This document shows, in pieces, positions 1 to 7,943 of a stretch of 27,547 bases of DNA (positions within the stretch are counted from its first letter, which is position 1; each line of letters opens with the position of its first letter). The position numbers and the translations under genes are program-made. The notes below the pieces were generated by a model. That model was not told where the DNA came from. It saw only the letters and a list, made by a program, of their open reading frames with translations, and did not search any database. This DNA is from Bacteroidales bacterium. Lineage in GTDB: Bacteria > Bacteroidota > Bacteroidia > Bacteroidales > P3. The DNA is taken from assembly GCA_023227645.1 (NCBI GenBank), contig JALNVJ010000002.1, positions 1 through 27,547 of the forward strand, written 5' to 3'.

Positions 1-755
1 CCAATTTCATCTAAGGTCATTGGTGGGTAACCTTCTAATCCGAAGAACATTTTCAATATATCAGCTTCTTTGGGTGTTAGGGTTGAAATAGCCCTATTGA
101 TTTCCATTCTTAAGCTTTCATACATTAGTTCTGCCTCTGGAGTTGTGGTTTCTTCACTTCTCATAAAGTCATACATTGTGTTGTCTTCATCGCTTGCAAG
201 TGGTGCATCCATTGATAGGTGCTTTCCACTATGGCGAAGACTTTCTCTTACTTCTTGATCGGTTAGGTCAAGCTCTAATGCAACTTCTTCAGGATTAGGA
301 GTTCTTTCAAATTCTTGTTCAAGCTTAGCATAAGCCTTATTTATTTTGTTGAGCGATCCAATTTTATTTAGAGGAAGACGCACAATTCTACTTTGTTCTG
401 CTAATGCTTGAAGAATTGATTGACGAATCCACCAAACTGCATACGAAATAAATTTAAACCCTCTGGTTTCATCAAAACGCTGTGCTGCCTTAATAAGCCC
501 TAAATTACCTTCGTTAATAAGGTCAGGAAGGCTCATTCCTTGGTTTTGGTATTGTTTGGAAACAGAAACAACAAAACGGAGATTGGCTTTTGTAAGTTTT
601 TCTAATGCTGATTGATCTCCTAATTTAATTTTTTGCGCCAACAAAACCTCTTCCTCAGGTGAAATCATCTCTAACCTACCTATCTCTTGTAGGTATTTGT
701 CTAAGGATGTAATTTCACGATTAGTAAGCTGCTTCGTAATTTTTAACTGTCTCAT
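1..755 (-). CDS. rpoD: RNA polymerase primary sigma factor RpoD/SigA, 3' end cut by window
   Basis: Housekeeping sigma-70 factor that directs core RNA polymerase to promoters. The 251 visible codons begin MRQLKITKQLTNREITSLDK and enter region 1.2 at once, with no region 1.1. This is the compact form known from Bacteroidota, usually about 290 residues, so roughly 35 C-terminal residues lie outside the window. Visible landmarks are region 2 (LRFVVSVSKQY, LPDLINEGNLGLIKAAQRFD, and the -10-reading helix SYAVWWIRQSI), region 3 (LPLNKIGSLNKI) and the start of region 4 (LTPKEADILKMFFGLEGYPP). The reading frame is open up to the window edge. It starts 48 bp downstream of the nadD stop on the same strand, so the two may be cotranscribed (inference). 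Its presence fits the TTTG/TAnnTTTG promoters seen elsewhere in the window. Confidence 0.96.
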   Translation of the reverse strand, partial: MRQLKITKQLTNREITSLDKYLQEIGRLEMISPEEEVLLAQKIKLGDQSALEKLTKANLRFVVSVSKQYQNQGMSLPDLINEGNLGLIKAAQRFDETRGFKFISYAVWWIRQSILQALAEQSRIVRLPLNKIGSLNKINKAYAKLEQEFERTPNPEEVALELDLTDQEVRESLRHSGKHLSMDAPLASDEDNTMYDFMRSEETTTPEAELMYESLRMEINRAISTLTPKEADILKMFFGLEGYPPMTLDEI

Positions 756-803
756 TTATATATGTTTTATTATTATCTTCGTAATTTATCTATAATACGA
801 ATC

Positions 804-1403
804 TTAGTCTTGAGAGTTACAATAATAATTATTTTTCTCAATTTCTTTCCTAACTATCTCTGGCAATAGATAGAGATTCGATTTATTTTGTTTGATATTT
901 TCCCTAATTTGGGTTGATGATATTCCAATTTCAGGAGAATTTATTCTAAAAATGTTTTTATTATCTGAAAATTTATTTGTTTTAATATTCTCTCTTGGAT
1001 AAACAACTATTTCAAAGGAATTTAATATTTCTTTATAGTCTTTCCATTTCTCAAAACAATCTAAATTATCCTCACCAATAACCAATACAAATTCTTTTGT
1101 TTTAAATTTTGATTTTAAATAACTTAGAGTGTTTATAGTGTATGAAGGTTTTTCCATTCCAAACTCAATATCTGATACCTTAAAGCTTTTATTGTTCTTA
1201 ATTGCAAGCCTAACCAAGTTGTATCTTTGCCTCTCTCCTAATAATTCATTTTTGCTTTTAAGAGGATTGTGTGGAGATACAACAAACCATATCTTATCAA
1301 TATTAGTATTTTCAACAATATAGTTTGCAATTATCAGATGACCTAAGTGAATTGGGTTAAAACTCCCGAAAAAAAGTCCTATTCTTTCTTTGTTTTTCTG
1401 CAT
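804..1403 (-). CDS. nadD: Nicotinate-nucleotide adenylyltransferase NadD
   Basis: Cytoplasmic enzyme of NAD biosynthesis that transfers AMP from ATP to nicotinate mononucleotide, giving deamido-NAD. The 199-residue protein has the nucleotidyltransferase signature GSFNPIHLGH at residues 13-22, with the HxGH pair H19/H22, and the C-terminal ISSTQIR motif at residues 161-167. Both are diagnostic of NadD, and the length is normal (about 190-215). The ATG at 1403 places the beta-strand RIGLFFGSFNP right after a short basic N-terminus, which suits the family. rpoD follows 48 bp downstream on the same strand. No consensus promoter was found in the AT-rich leader upstream. Confidence 0.96.
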   Translation of the reverse strand: MQKNKERIGLFFGSFNPIHLGHLIIANYIVENTNIDKIWFVVSPHNPLKSKNELLGERQRYNLVRLAIKNNKSFKVSDIEFGMEKPSYTINTLSYLKSKFKTKEFVLVIGEDNLDCFEKWKDYKEILNSFEIVVYPRENIKTNKFSDNKNIFRINSPEIGISSTQIRENIKQNKSNLYLLPEIVRKEIEKNNYYCNSQD

Positions 1404-1632
1404 AAATTAAACTTCTAACTCTTATACGTATCAAACTCAAATTAGTTATCATTATTGCATATTAAAACAACTGAGATATAAAATTATATAATAAAATTAC
1501 CAACTATTTGATTTAATTTCTTGAATCTTTGTTTTAGAAAACTATTATTTGAAACCATTTATTTAAAGAAAAAGAAGAAGCAACCAAATTATCTTGATTA
1601 CTTCTTCAATATTTTTTTTAAAAAAGCTTTAT
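1404..1632. other. AT-rich intergenic region between ridA and nadD
   Basis: 229 bp without a convincing gene. It holds the terminator hairpin of the ridA unit (1566-1607) and a lone 21-nt stretch at 1509-1529 that resembles the repeat unit of the 5.25-kb array. A plus-strand open frame running from here into ridA has low-complexity composition and is antisense to the conserved gene, so I do not call it. Confidence 0.6.
1566..1607 (-). terminator. Rho-independent terminator downstream of ridA
   Basis: On the minus strand GAAGAAGTAA pairs with TTGCTTCTTC (10 bp, one G-U wobble; arms 1598-1607 and 1574-1583) around a 14-nt loop. A T-rich tract (complement of 1566-1573) follows at once. It lies 25 bp past the ridA stop codon, where a terminator for that unit is expected. 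Confidence 0.7.
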
Positions 1633-2016
1633 CTATTCTGCTTTATATGCTATTGTTTCAATTTCAATTAATACTCCCATTGGAAGTTTTTCAACTGCAT
1701 AAGCTGCTCTTGCAGGAAGCATTTCATTATAGTATTTTGCATAAACCTCATTCATTGGAGCAAAATCATCCATTGAATTTAGAAGACAAGTACTTTTCAC
1801 AACATCCTTAAAATCATATCCAGCCTCACTTAGGATAGCTTTAATGTTTTCAAGAACTTGTTCTGTTTGTGCAACAATTCCTTCTGCCATTTTTCCAGTT
1901 TCACGATTCATTGGTAATTGTCCAGATATAAACAAAAATCCATTTGCGGTTTGAATTGCTTGGCTATAAGGTCCAATTGCTTTTGGAGCCTTTTCTGAAT
2001 TTATTATTTTATTCAT
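1633..2016 (-). CDS. ridA: RidA family reactive enamine/imine deaminase
   Basis: Small cytoplasmic protein of the YjgF/YER057c/UK114 family. RidA hydrolyses reactive 2-aminoacrylate-type enamines released by PLP enzymes such as serine/threonine dehydratase. The 127-residue length is typical. Family hallmarks are visible: N-terminal KAPKAIGPYSQAI, SGQLPMNRETG, the QVLENIKAIL helix, and the C-terminal ARAAYAVEKLPMGVLIEIE, whose conserved Arg is the carboxylate-binding residue in characterised members. The gene starts only 10 bp after the stop codon of the secreted M6 protease and is followed by a terminator, so it is probably the last gene of that unit. Pairing with an exported protease has no obvious functional reason. 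Confidence 0.95.
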   Translation of the reverse strand: MNKIINSEKAPKAIGPYSQAIQTANGFLFISGQLPMNRETGKMAEGIVAQTEQVLENIKAILSEAGYDFKDVVKSTCLLNSMDDFAPMNEVYAKYYNEMLPARAAYAVEKLPMGVLIEIETIAYKAE

Positions 2017-2026
2017 ATAATACGTT

Positions 2027-4972
2027 TTATTTATTAATAATTATGCTCTTTGTTGATTGTTTACCTTCAGCAGAAATTGTTATTAGGTAGTTTCCACTTT
2101 CAAAAACGCTTAAATCAATTGTCTTATTATTAATTGATGCTGTTTCCTTTAAAATAATTTGACCTAAACTATTTACAATTCTAATATAAACTGGATTAGT
2201 ATATGAAGATGTTATTGTGATATTCCCTTTAGTTGGATTAGGATAAATCTTCATATCTATATTGAAGTCTATATCTGTAAGACCTAAAACTTCCTTAACA
2301 AAGATTTGCTTTTCTAAAGAATATACCTCAGGACAAATGTCATTTTGCACTTTCACTCGGTAAGTATATAATCCATTTGTATCAATAACTTGAGAAAGAT
2401 AATATGTAGTACTATTAATTATTGTCCATTGGCCATCATCTTTCTTTCTTTCCCAATTCTTAATTGAACCAACATATCCTGTTAGACGAATAATACCTGT
2501 TGAAGTTTCTGCATTAATGGTATCGTTAGGAGAAGTAATAACCCCACCCCATGAGTTCTTAATATTCATCAAAACTATATTTGATGTGTCTATAATACTG
2601 TTGGAAAATACAAGCCTACGATAAAATGTGCTATCAGTTAGATTTTCTGGTTGATAGTTTATTTGATTATTTGTTTGAACTGCATCTATCCAATCTCCTG
2701 TACGAGTCTTTTGTTCCCATTTATAAATAAAGTTTCCATATCCTCCTGTTGGAGTTATTCCAATAAGTAGTTGAGGAGTTCCTTGACCACAAAACGACTG
2801 ATTATCGGAAACCATATTGTTTTGTATTTCAGGGAATGTTGTGGAGAATTCTCTTTTTGATCCGTATTTTATTCCAATAGAAGTTAATAGATATGCCCTA
2901 TAATAATAAGTTGTTTGTTCTGTTAGATTTTGAAGAACAAAAGAATATGCGCCTATTGTTGAGGTATCAGTTAGAGCAATTACGCTATCTTGAATTGTTG
3001 GAAGATTTAATGGGTCAGTTGAGTAAACAAAACCTTTTTCAATCATATCTCCATCTCCAAGAGTTAGGATTGAGCCCTTTAATTCAGCGCTATTATTACC
3101 AACTGAAGAAGGGTTTGAGGTCATAAGCGATCCTAAACCATCAGTTGTAGTGAAAGAAAGAGTTTGATTTGCCAAAACAACACCCTCTGCATTTGATGCA
3201 AAAGCCTTAAAGTAGATTGGGGTGCTTGATGGTAGGTTTATTAGATTGGTAGTTATTAAAGAGTCGGTTGAATTAGAAAGCACTTTATTTCCAGATAATA
3301 AATTAACGCTGTCTGGATTAGTATGCCAATACATTCCTTTTTCAATAATTGATCCATTCCCCATATAAACCATTGCTCCATTAACTGTGGCAGACATACT
3401 ATTTATTGTTGAATATTCAACGGGTTGAGTTATTACCTGAGGAAGACTTGAAAGGAGATTAAAACTAATTGTTGAATCATTAATATATTGTATATGTGTT
3501 ATTGGCATATTAGCTAATGTTCCATTTTTTAGAGTAGATTGAGGATAGGATGCGTTGGTGAAATAATCCTTACCACTAACCCCTGCAAAAGGAGCTAAAG
3601 CAGTTGAATTTTGAGAAGGGTTGCCTGATGAAACCTCAATATAGAATCCTCTATCGGTTGGATCAATATTAATATCATTAGTGTAGAAAGCGCTTGTTCC
3701 TTCCAAGAGTCGATTGTCAGCATGGTATATTATCAAACCACTTCCTGGCAAATAAGTGTCCCATTTTTTTTGTTTTCTATGTTCTAGCAAGAAATATTCA
3801 TTATTACTAATATTTATTTGATAAGAAACAAATGAATCGGCAGTTGCAGGAATTATTCCTGTTGTTGATGAGGAAATAACAATTGGATTTCCCCAGCCTA
3901 ATAATTTTCTTTCCCAAGCATTTAAGTAGGGAGGTGTCATGCTGTTATTATTATAAGCTCCTGCATCCATTAATGACCAAACATCAGTGGTGTAAGCGGT
4001 TCCTTGTGTTCCTTCATAATCTGTATCGTAAAGATCCATAAGTCCTAATGAGTGACCCATTTCATGACACATAACTCCAATTCCATCCATTTGAGTGGTT
4101 GATTTCTTTTCTGAAGAACATGAATAGGTTGAAAACCTAACATTATCTTTCATTATACTACTTGAAACCATGGATTTATGAGGCCATATTTCATCAGTAT
4201 TTCCAGTAGAAGCTTGTGATCTTCCTGCATAAACAAAATGCACATTTGATACTTTTGATTCTCCGTTCTTATAATTATTAAAGTCAATATTAGCATCTAT
4301 TGCAGATAATGCACCGGACACAAAAGAGCCCATTTGACTATTTGCATAATAGGATGATGTTTGAGGAAGGGTGATTGGTCCGACAACATCGATATCCATA
4401 ACCAATGCTCCATTAGAATTATCATAATAGTAATCACGAACACTTCCTGATGCTCCATTTACATTATAGTTAGCTTGATTACAAAGACTATCAAAATCAC
4501 TTTGAGCAAATGTAAATTGCTTATCCGAAAACTGAACAAGCACAACTAATAGACGAGCTGTTCCATTTGTTACTGCTTTATTTTGAATATCTCCTGTTTC
4601 AAATAATGCTTTTTTCTCTTTAATTTGTTTTCCACTAAAACGAAGATCATATGGAAGAGTTGATAAAAATGTTTTTTCCTCTTTCGATCTTTCCTCTAAG
4701 TTTGATGCAATATATTTTGAAGGAATTAAGTCCCCTTCTTCGTTCAACTGTCCATAAACAAGAACACCTTCATTATTTCTAACTAAAGTATATCTATCAA
4801 TGGTTGATGCCCAATTAACTTTCTCATCTCCCTTAAGGGTAAATGTAAGTGACTTCCCATTAGATTGCTTAATGGTTATGGGTTTAGTATTTGCAGGTAT
4901 AGCTAAAAGATTGATGCTAAAGGCTAAGAGTAGCATCATAATTGTGAATTGTTTTATTGAGTTTCTTTTCAT
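2027..4972 (-). CDS. Secreted M6-family zinc metalloprotease with type IX sorting domain
   Basis: Large (981 residues) exported protease. The N-terminus MKRNSIKQFTIMMLLLAFSINLLA is a Sec signal peptide. A propeptide-like region follows to about residue 130, then an M6 (immune-inhibitor-A-like) catalytic domain with the zinc site HEMGHSLGLMDLYD. HExxH is at residues 303-307, followed by the extended third ligand pattern HxxGxxD. The middle (about 520-735) holds two fibronectin/Ig-like beta-sandwich segments, recognisable by repeated YxxRAYxxxxxG-type endings. A further beta-rich region follows. The last 75 or so residues are a Por secretion tail (IYPNPTKGNITI... to KSIIINK), which sends proteins through the type IX system to the cell surface or medium. 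Substrate is unknown; protein degradation is a family inference. ridA follows after 10 bp. Confidence 0.93.
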   Translation of the reverse strand: MKRNSIKQFTIMMLLLAFSINLLAIPANTKPITIKQSNGKSLTFTLKGDEKVNWASTIDRYTLVRNNEGVLVYGQLNEEGDLIPSKYIASNLEERSKEEKTFLSTLPYDLRFSGKQIKEKKALFETGDIQNKAVTNGTARLLVVLVQFSDKQFTFAQSDFDSLCNQANYNVNGASGSVRDYYYDNSNGALVMDIDVVGPITLPQTSSYYANSQMGSFVSGALSAIDANIDFNNYKNGESKVSNVHFVYAGRSQASTGNTDEIWPHKSMVSSSIMKDNVRFSTYSCSSEKKSTTQMDGIGVMCHEMGHSLGLMDLYDTDYEGTQGTAYTTDVWSLMDAGAYNNNSMTPPYLNAWERKLLGWGNPIVISSSTTGIIPATADSFVSYQINISNNEYFLLEHRKQKKWDTYLPGSGLIIYHADNRLLEGTSAFYTNDINIDPTDRGFYIEVSSGNPSQNSTALAPFAGVSGKDYFTNASYPQSTLKNGTLANMPITHIQYINDSTISFNLLSSLPQVITQPVEYSTINSMSATVNGAMVYMGNGSIIEKGMYWHTNPDSVNLLSGNKVLSNSTDSLITTNLINLPSSTPIYFKAFASNAEGVVLANQTLSFTTTDGLGSLMTSNPSSVGNNSAELKGSILTLGDGDMIEKGFVYSTDPLNLPTIQDSVIALTDTSTIGAYSFVLQNLTEQTTYYYRAYLLTSIGIKYGSKREFSTTFPEIQNNMVSDNQSFCGQGTPQLLIGITPTGGYGNFIYKWEQKTRTGDWIDAVQTNNQINYQPENLTDSTFYRRLVFSNSIIDTSNIVLMNIKNSWGGVITSPNDTINAETSTGIIRLTGYVGSIKNWERKKDDGQWTIINSTTYYLSQVIDTNGLYTYRVKVQNDICPEVYSLEKQIFVKEVLGLTDIDFNIDMKIYPNPTKGNITITSSYTNPVYIRIVNSLGQIILKETASINNKTIDLSVFESGNYLITISAEGKQSTKSIIINK

Positions 4973-5008
4973 TGGTTATATTATAATAAAAATAATTGAA
5001 TAAGGGCA

Positions 5009-5016
5009 CAAAAATA
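5009..5016 (-). promoter_or_regulatory. Candidate -7 element for the M6 protease gene
   Basis: The minus strand reads TATTTTTG, matching the Bacteroidota TAnnTTTG -7 element, 37 bp upstream of the protease ATG. No clear TTTG -33 element is seen at the expected distance, so the call is tentative. Confidence 0.35.
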
Positions 5017-5050
5017 ATAAAAATAAACGGAAAAATATAACTTTCTCCTT

Positions 5051-5185
5051 TATTTAGTCATTATTAAGACAAATAAAAAATCTATTTCTTACAGAAAACA
5101 ATTAAAAAAAAAGAATACTTTTCAACTAACTCTTAACTTAATTTGAAAATATCAGGTCTTATTTATTGTTAACAAGCTTTTTAGT
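5051..5185 (-). pseudogene. Fossil copy of a T9SS-tail gene 3' end plus its downstream region
   Basis: This stretch aligns almost end to end with 5397-5529, the last codons and 3' flank of the 5503-7791 gene. On the minus strand it reads TKKLVNNK-stop (stop codon at 5159-5161), against TKKLVINK-stop in the intact gene. Past the stop the two copies share near-identical sequence, including ...TTAAGACAAA... and ATCTATTTCTTACA. The hairpin present in the intact copy is degraded here. Only about 9 codons of coding sequence remain; upstream of them similarity stops and the 21-bp repeat follows. It looks like the remnant of a duplicated or deleted paralogue. Confidence 0.65.
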
Positions 5186-5247
5186 GTATATTACGTTAAT
5201 CATCATATTATGATATTATAAATTTTGCCTTAATGAAACTAACTCTT

Positions 5248-5310
5248 CGTTTTAATTTTCTGAATCACTGTTTCATTTTCGTGAATCACCGTTTTAATTT
5301 CGTGTAACGA
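5248..5310 (-). repeat. 21-bp direct tandem repeat, three units
   Basis: Three consecutive 21-nt units lie at 5248-5268, 5269-5289 and 5290-5310. On the plus strand they read cgttttaattttctgaatca+c, tgtttcattttcgtgaatca+c and cgttttaatttcgtgtaacg+a. Units 1 and 2 match at 16 of 21 positions, and units 2 and 3 at 14 of 21. A weaker fourth unit may run to 5331. The complement of this unit resembles the array at 20330-20458. Confidence 0.65.
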
Positions 5311-5446
5311 AGATCTATTTTTTCACGATCGAAAACTGTCCTTTTATGATTTTGTTATACACTAAATAGTTTTAAAATGCATATGCTTTCTTCCCAATTT
5401 ATTCATCGTTAAGACAAAAACAAAATCTATTTCTTACAAAAAACAA

Positions 5447-5479
5447 TAAAAAAAAGAGCCTACATTTCTGCAGGCTCTT
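5447..5479 (-). terminator. Rho-independent terminator of the 762-residue T9SS protein gene
   Basis: On the minus strand AAGAGCCT (5472-5479) pairs perfectly with AGGCTCTT (5454-5461) around a 10-nt loop. A run of eight T (complement of 5448-5455) follows directly. It lies 23 bp past the stop codon at 5503. Confidence 0.88.
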
Positions 5480-5502
5480 AATTGAATTTGAAATATCAAG
5501 TC

Positions 5503-7791
5503 TTATTTGTTGATAACAAGCTTTTTAGTTTCTTTAATTCCATTAGCATTGATTGTGTAGAAGTAAGTGCCATTGTTGATGTTAGCAGTGTTTAAAGCAA
5601 CTCTGTTAACTGAATTAGCAGCTTTTGAACCTTCGTTAAATCTTACAATTTCTCTTCCCATAATATCAGATACTGTAATCACAACATTTGAATTAGAAGT
5701 TAGAGTATATTCTATTGTAGTTTCATTTTGAGCTGGATTAGGATAAGCATTCAAATTGAAAGATGGAATAATGTTAGTAGCTCCATTGATTGAAAGTGGA
5801 TTTTGAGAAACCATTAAACGAATCATTGGTTGATTGTATTCAGAAAACCAATCACCGAAAGGATATCCCCAAGCATAACCTTCTGTTTCTTGTCCTGGAG
5901 TCATAACAAGGTTTTGATACCAGTCAAAAGTTTTAAATGTAGGTAAGTAATCTTTGTCATCTCTTGCAACTAAGAATCTACCATCATCTAATAATTTATA
6001 ACAAGCAAAATACCATTGGTCTGGTTCAATAACAACGTTTTCTTGTTCAAATGGCAAGTAAACTGAATTGTAAGTTGAAGTCCATTCTGTAGCATCTGGG
6101 TTTGTGAAAACACCATTATTTAAATTATCAGCAGAAATAGTGGTAACTGTAGAAAGAACTGGAGTTGTTCCGTTAAGTAAATATGGTTGAATATATCCAT
6201 CAGGAGAATCTGCATTAAAGTCCATGTATTTTAAAGAAACTTGTATTGCAAGTCCAGCATCACATGAATCAGCTGCAGGAACAACTTCAACGCCCTTAGC
6301 ATAATATGTATCTCCACTAAGGTTAGCAGGAGTTACAAAACGGTTACAAACTTCATAACCAGCAACTGCTGATCCTGGTGCGTTTTCAGATATATATCCA
6401 TTTTCAAAACCATAAGCCCAAGATCTTCCTTCAATTAATACATCTACGTCAGAAGCCCAACGAGCTGTACCAACTCTATCTGTAGTTTCTGGCATTGTAG
6501 AAACTCTATAATATAAAGAGTCTTCCATTGGAAGTAAACTATATTCAGTTCCTGAAGCAGATTGAAGATATTTTACACCCGCAGAAATACCATATAAACC
6601 TGAAACTGCATTGTATTGAGGAGTTGAACTAGCTTCTATTTCAACATGTCTTCTCCTATCTATAGCAGTTACTGCACCTGTAGTAGTGTTAAAAGTTGTA
6701 TCAGCTCTAACAATTGTTGTTAAATTTGAAGGAACTTCTGTAACGTTAACGAAATCAAGGAAACTTCCAAATACATTAGGGAAAACGTAATCAGTTGCAT
6801 TATGGAATTTTTCTTCAACAGAAGCATTATATAATGTGTTTCCACCAGTATTTTCAACTGTAGCAGTAAACGTAACAGTGTCCATTTGCATCGCAGCAGG
6901 AATTATACCATAAGCAGCATAGCGGTGATTTGAAGAAACTAGGTTAATCCTGTATTCAGGTCCATCATAAACTCTAACTTCGTCAAACATCCAACGGTAT
7001 CCTGAAGGTTGATCGGTATAACTTAGAAGATTACATTTGTAACGTAAACGAATATAAAGAGCAGTCTGATCAACTGTACTAGCAACTGGAAGAGTTACTA
7101 TTTTTTGTCCACGTGTCATTTCGTTAGATCCAAGTTCAAGACCTTTAACATTAAATTCTATTGAATCGTAAGTTGCAAAGTTAGCATCTGTACTATAATC
7201 AATAAAATAACGGTCTTGGTTGAAACGCATTGTATATTGATTGAAAACAACATCAACTGTATTGAATCCTGTTGTTGCAATAGGTTCAGTTATTCTAATG
7301 GCAGTGTTAAATGCTTTTGTGTTTGTTCCTTCTGCATAAAAAACATCATAAGGAGAAACTAAAGCAAAACCATCACCAATAAGGTATCCTGAAGGTTCAT
7401 AATTACCAGCATAATTTGCTACATAATAAAAACCATTAGTAGCTATTCCAAAGAATGAATAGAACCTAGGAAATGTTGATGAAAGTGATGTTGCTGAAGC
7501 TGCAGATGTATCAAAACGGTGGAACATACCAGGACCTGTTCCAGCAGTATGTCCTGTTAGGTTTTCCATAACGTATTGAGAAGCATCATCAAAGCTAACG
7601 GTAATTACTGGATTGCCATAAACGAAATCCTTAGTACCGTTATTAATTTGTTGTTTAAACGGCTTAGCTACTGATTCTTTAACTACAGCTTTGTCTTTTG
7701 TAGTCATTGCATCAGTTGAAATAAACCTTTGTGCATTTGCACTTGTAGCACCTATTATTAGGGCTGCAATAAGTAGGAATGTTTTTTTCAT
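5503..7791 (-). CDS. Type IX-secreted surface protein of unknown function
   Basis: A 762-residue exported protein that I cannot assign to an enzyme family. It starts with a clean Sec signal peptide (MKKTFLLIAALIIGATSANAQ). It ends in a canonical Por secretion tail of about 75 residues (NAYPNPAQNETTIEYTLTSN to ETKKLVINK), marking export through the type IX system and probable surface attachment or release. The body is beta-rich, with many Tyr, Asn, Thr and Asp residues and few cysteines (at least three), typical of adhesin-like or carbohydrate-facing proteins. A DUF-type beta-sandwich is likely, but no catalytic motif was recognised. It has a perfect Bacteroidota promoter 53 bp upstream and its own terminator, so it is monocistronic. 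A fossil of its 3' end lies 350 bp downstream. Confidence 0.88.
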   Translation of the reverse strand: MKKTFLLIAALIIGATSANAQRFISTDAMTTKDKAVVKESVAKPFKQQINNGTKDFVYGNPVITVSFDDASQYVMENLTGHTAGTGPGMFHRFDTSAASATSLSSTFPRFYSFFGIATNGFYYVANYAGNYEPSGYLIGDGFALVSPYDVFYAEGTNTKAFNTAIRITEPIATTGFNTVDVVFNQYTMRFNQDRYFIDYSTDANFATYDSIEFNVKGLELGSNEMTRGQKIVTLPVASTVDQTALYIRLRYKCNLLSYTDQPSGYRWMFDEVRVYDGPEYRINLVSSNHRYAAYGIIPAAMQMDTVTFTATVENTGGNTLYNASVEEKFHNATDYVFPNVFGSFLDFVNVTEVPSNLTTIVRADTTFNTTTGAVTAIDRRRHVEIEASSTPQYNAVSGLYGISAGVKYLQSASGTEYSLLPMEDSLYYRVSTMPETTDRVGTARWASDVDVLIEGRSWAYGFENGYISENAPGSAVAGYEVCNRFVTPANLSGDTYYAKGVEVVPAADSCDAGLAIQVSLKYMDFNADSPDGYIQPYLLNGTTPVLSTVTTISADNLNNGVFTNPDATEWTSTYNSVYLPFEQENVVIEPDQWYFACYKLLDDGRFLVARDDKDYLPTFKTFDWYQNLVMTPGQETEGYAWGYPFGDWFSEYNQPMIRLMVSQNPLSINGATNIIPSFNLNAYPNPAQNETTIEYTLTSNSNVVITVSDIMGREIVRFNEGSKAANSVNRVALNTANINNGTYFYTINANGIKETKKLVINK

Positions 7792-7843
7792 GATTAATTC
7801 TGTTTTTGTTAAAACTATTTGTTTATATTTATGTTCTAAGTTG

Positions 7844-7874
7844 CAAATATACTACAGAATTTTATAAAAACAAA
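7844..7874 (-). promoter_or_regulatory. Consensus Bacteroidota promoter for the 762-residue T9SS protein
   Basis: On the minus strand a perfect TTTG (-33 element, 7871-7874) is followed by exactly 19 bp and then TATATTTG (-7 element, 7844-7851), an exact TAnnTTTG match. The -7 element ends 52 bp before the ATG at 7791. Confidence 0.8.
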
Positions 7875-7914
7875 TATTTAATCTCTTTTTTCGTATAGAA
7901 TATCAAATAATTAT

Positions 7915-7922
7915 TAATTTTG
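7915..7922 (+). promoter_or_regulatory. Candidate -7 element for mpl
   Basis: TAATTTTG matches TAnnTTTG on the plus strand, 21 bp before the ATG at 7944. A T-rich stretch at 7886-7892 could serve as a weak -33 region. If used, transcription starts downstream of the in-frame TTG at 7920, which supports the ATG at 7944 as the true start. Confidence 0.45.
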
Positions 7923-7943
7923 TGTGTAAATAAGATAAGATAT

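Larger units (their letters stand above)
4973..5502. other. 530-bp intergenic region with gene fossil, 21-bp repeats and terminator
   Basis: No intact gene is present. From left to right it holds a possible promoter for the M6 protease (-7-like element at 5009-5016), a degraded second copy of the 3' end of the neighbouring T9SS gene (5051-5185), a short palindromic AT stretch near 5200-5215, a three-unit 21-bp tandem repeat (5248-5310, possibly a fourth weak unit to 5331), and the terminator of the 5503-7791 gene (5447-5479). Confidence 0.7.

Noticed and set aside
1521..1811. Plus-strand open frame of 96 codons over the ridA 3' end
   Set aside because: Low-complexity, antisense to conserved ridA and running through its terminator hairpin.
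5200..5215. Short AT palindrome (ATCATATTATGAT) as operator or attachment site
   Set aside because: Such palindromes are expected by chance in sequence this AT-rich, and no second copy or neighbouring integrase or regulator supports it.
5248..5310. CRISPR array or small coiled-coil gene
   Set aside because: Units are directly adjacent with no spacers, diverge from one another, and the heptad-reading frame is closed by stops within about 28 codons and has no start codon.
7920..7943. TTG start giving an eight-residue longer Mpl
   Set aside because: The conserved N-terminus begins at the ATG at 7944, and a candidate -7 promoter element overlaps the TTG.
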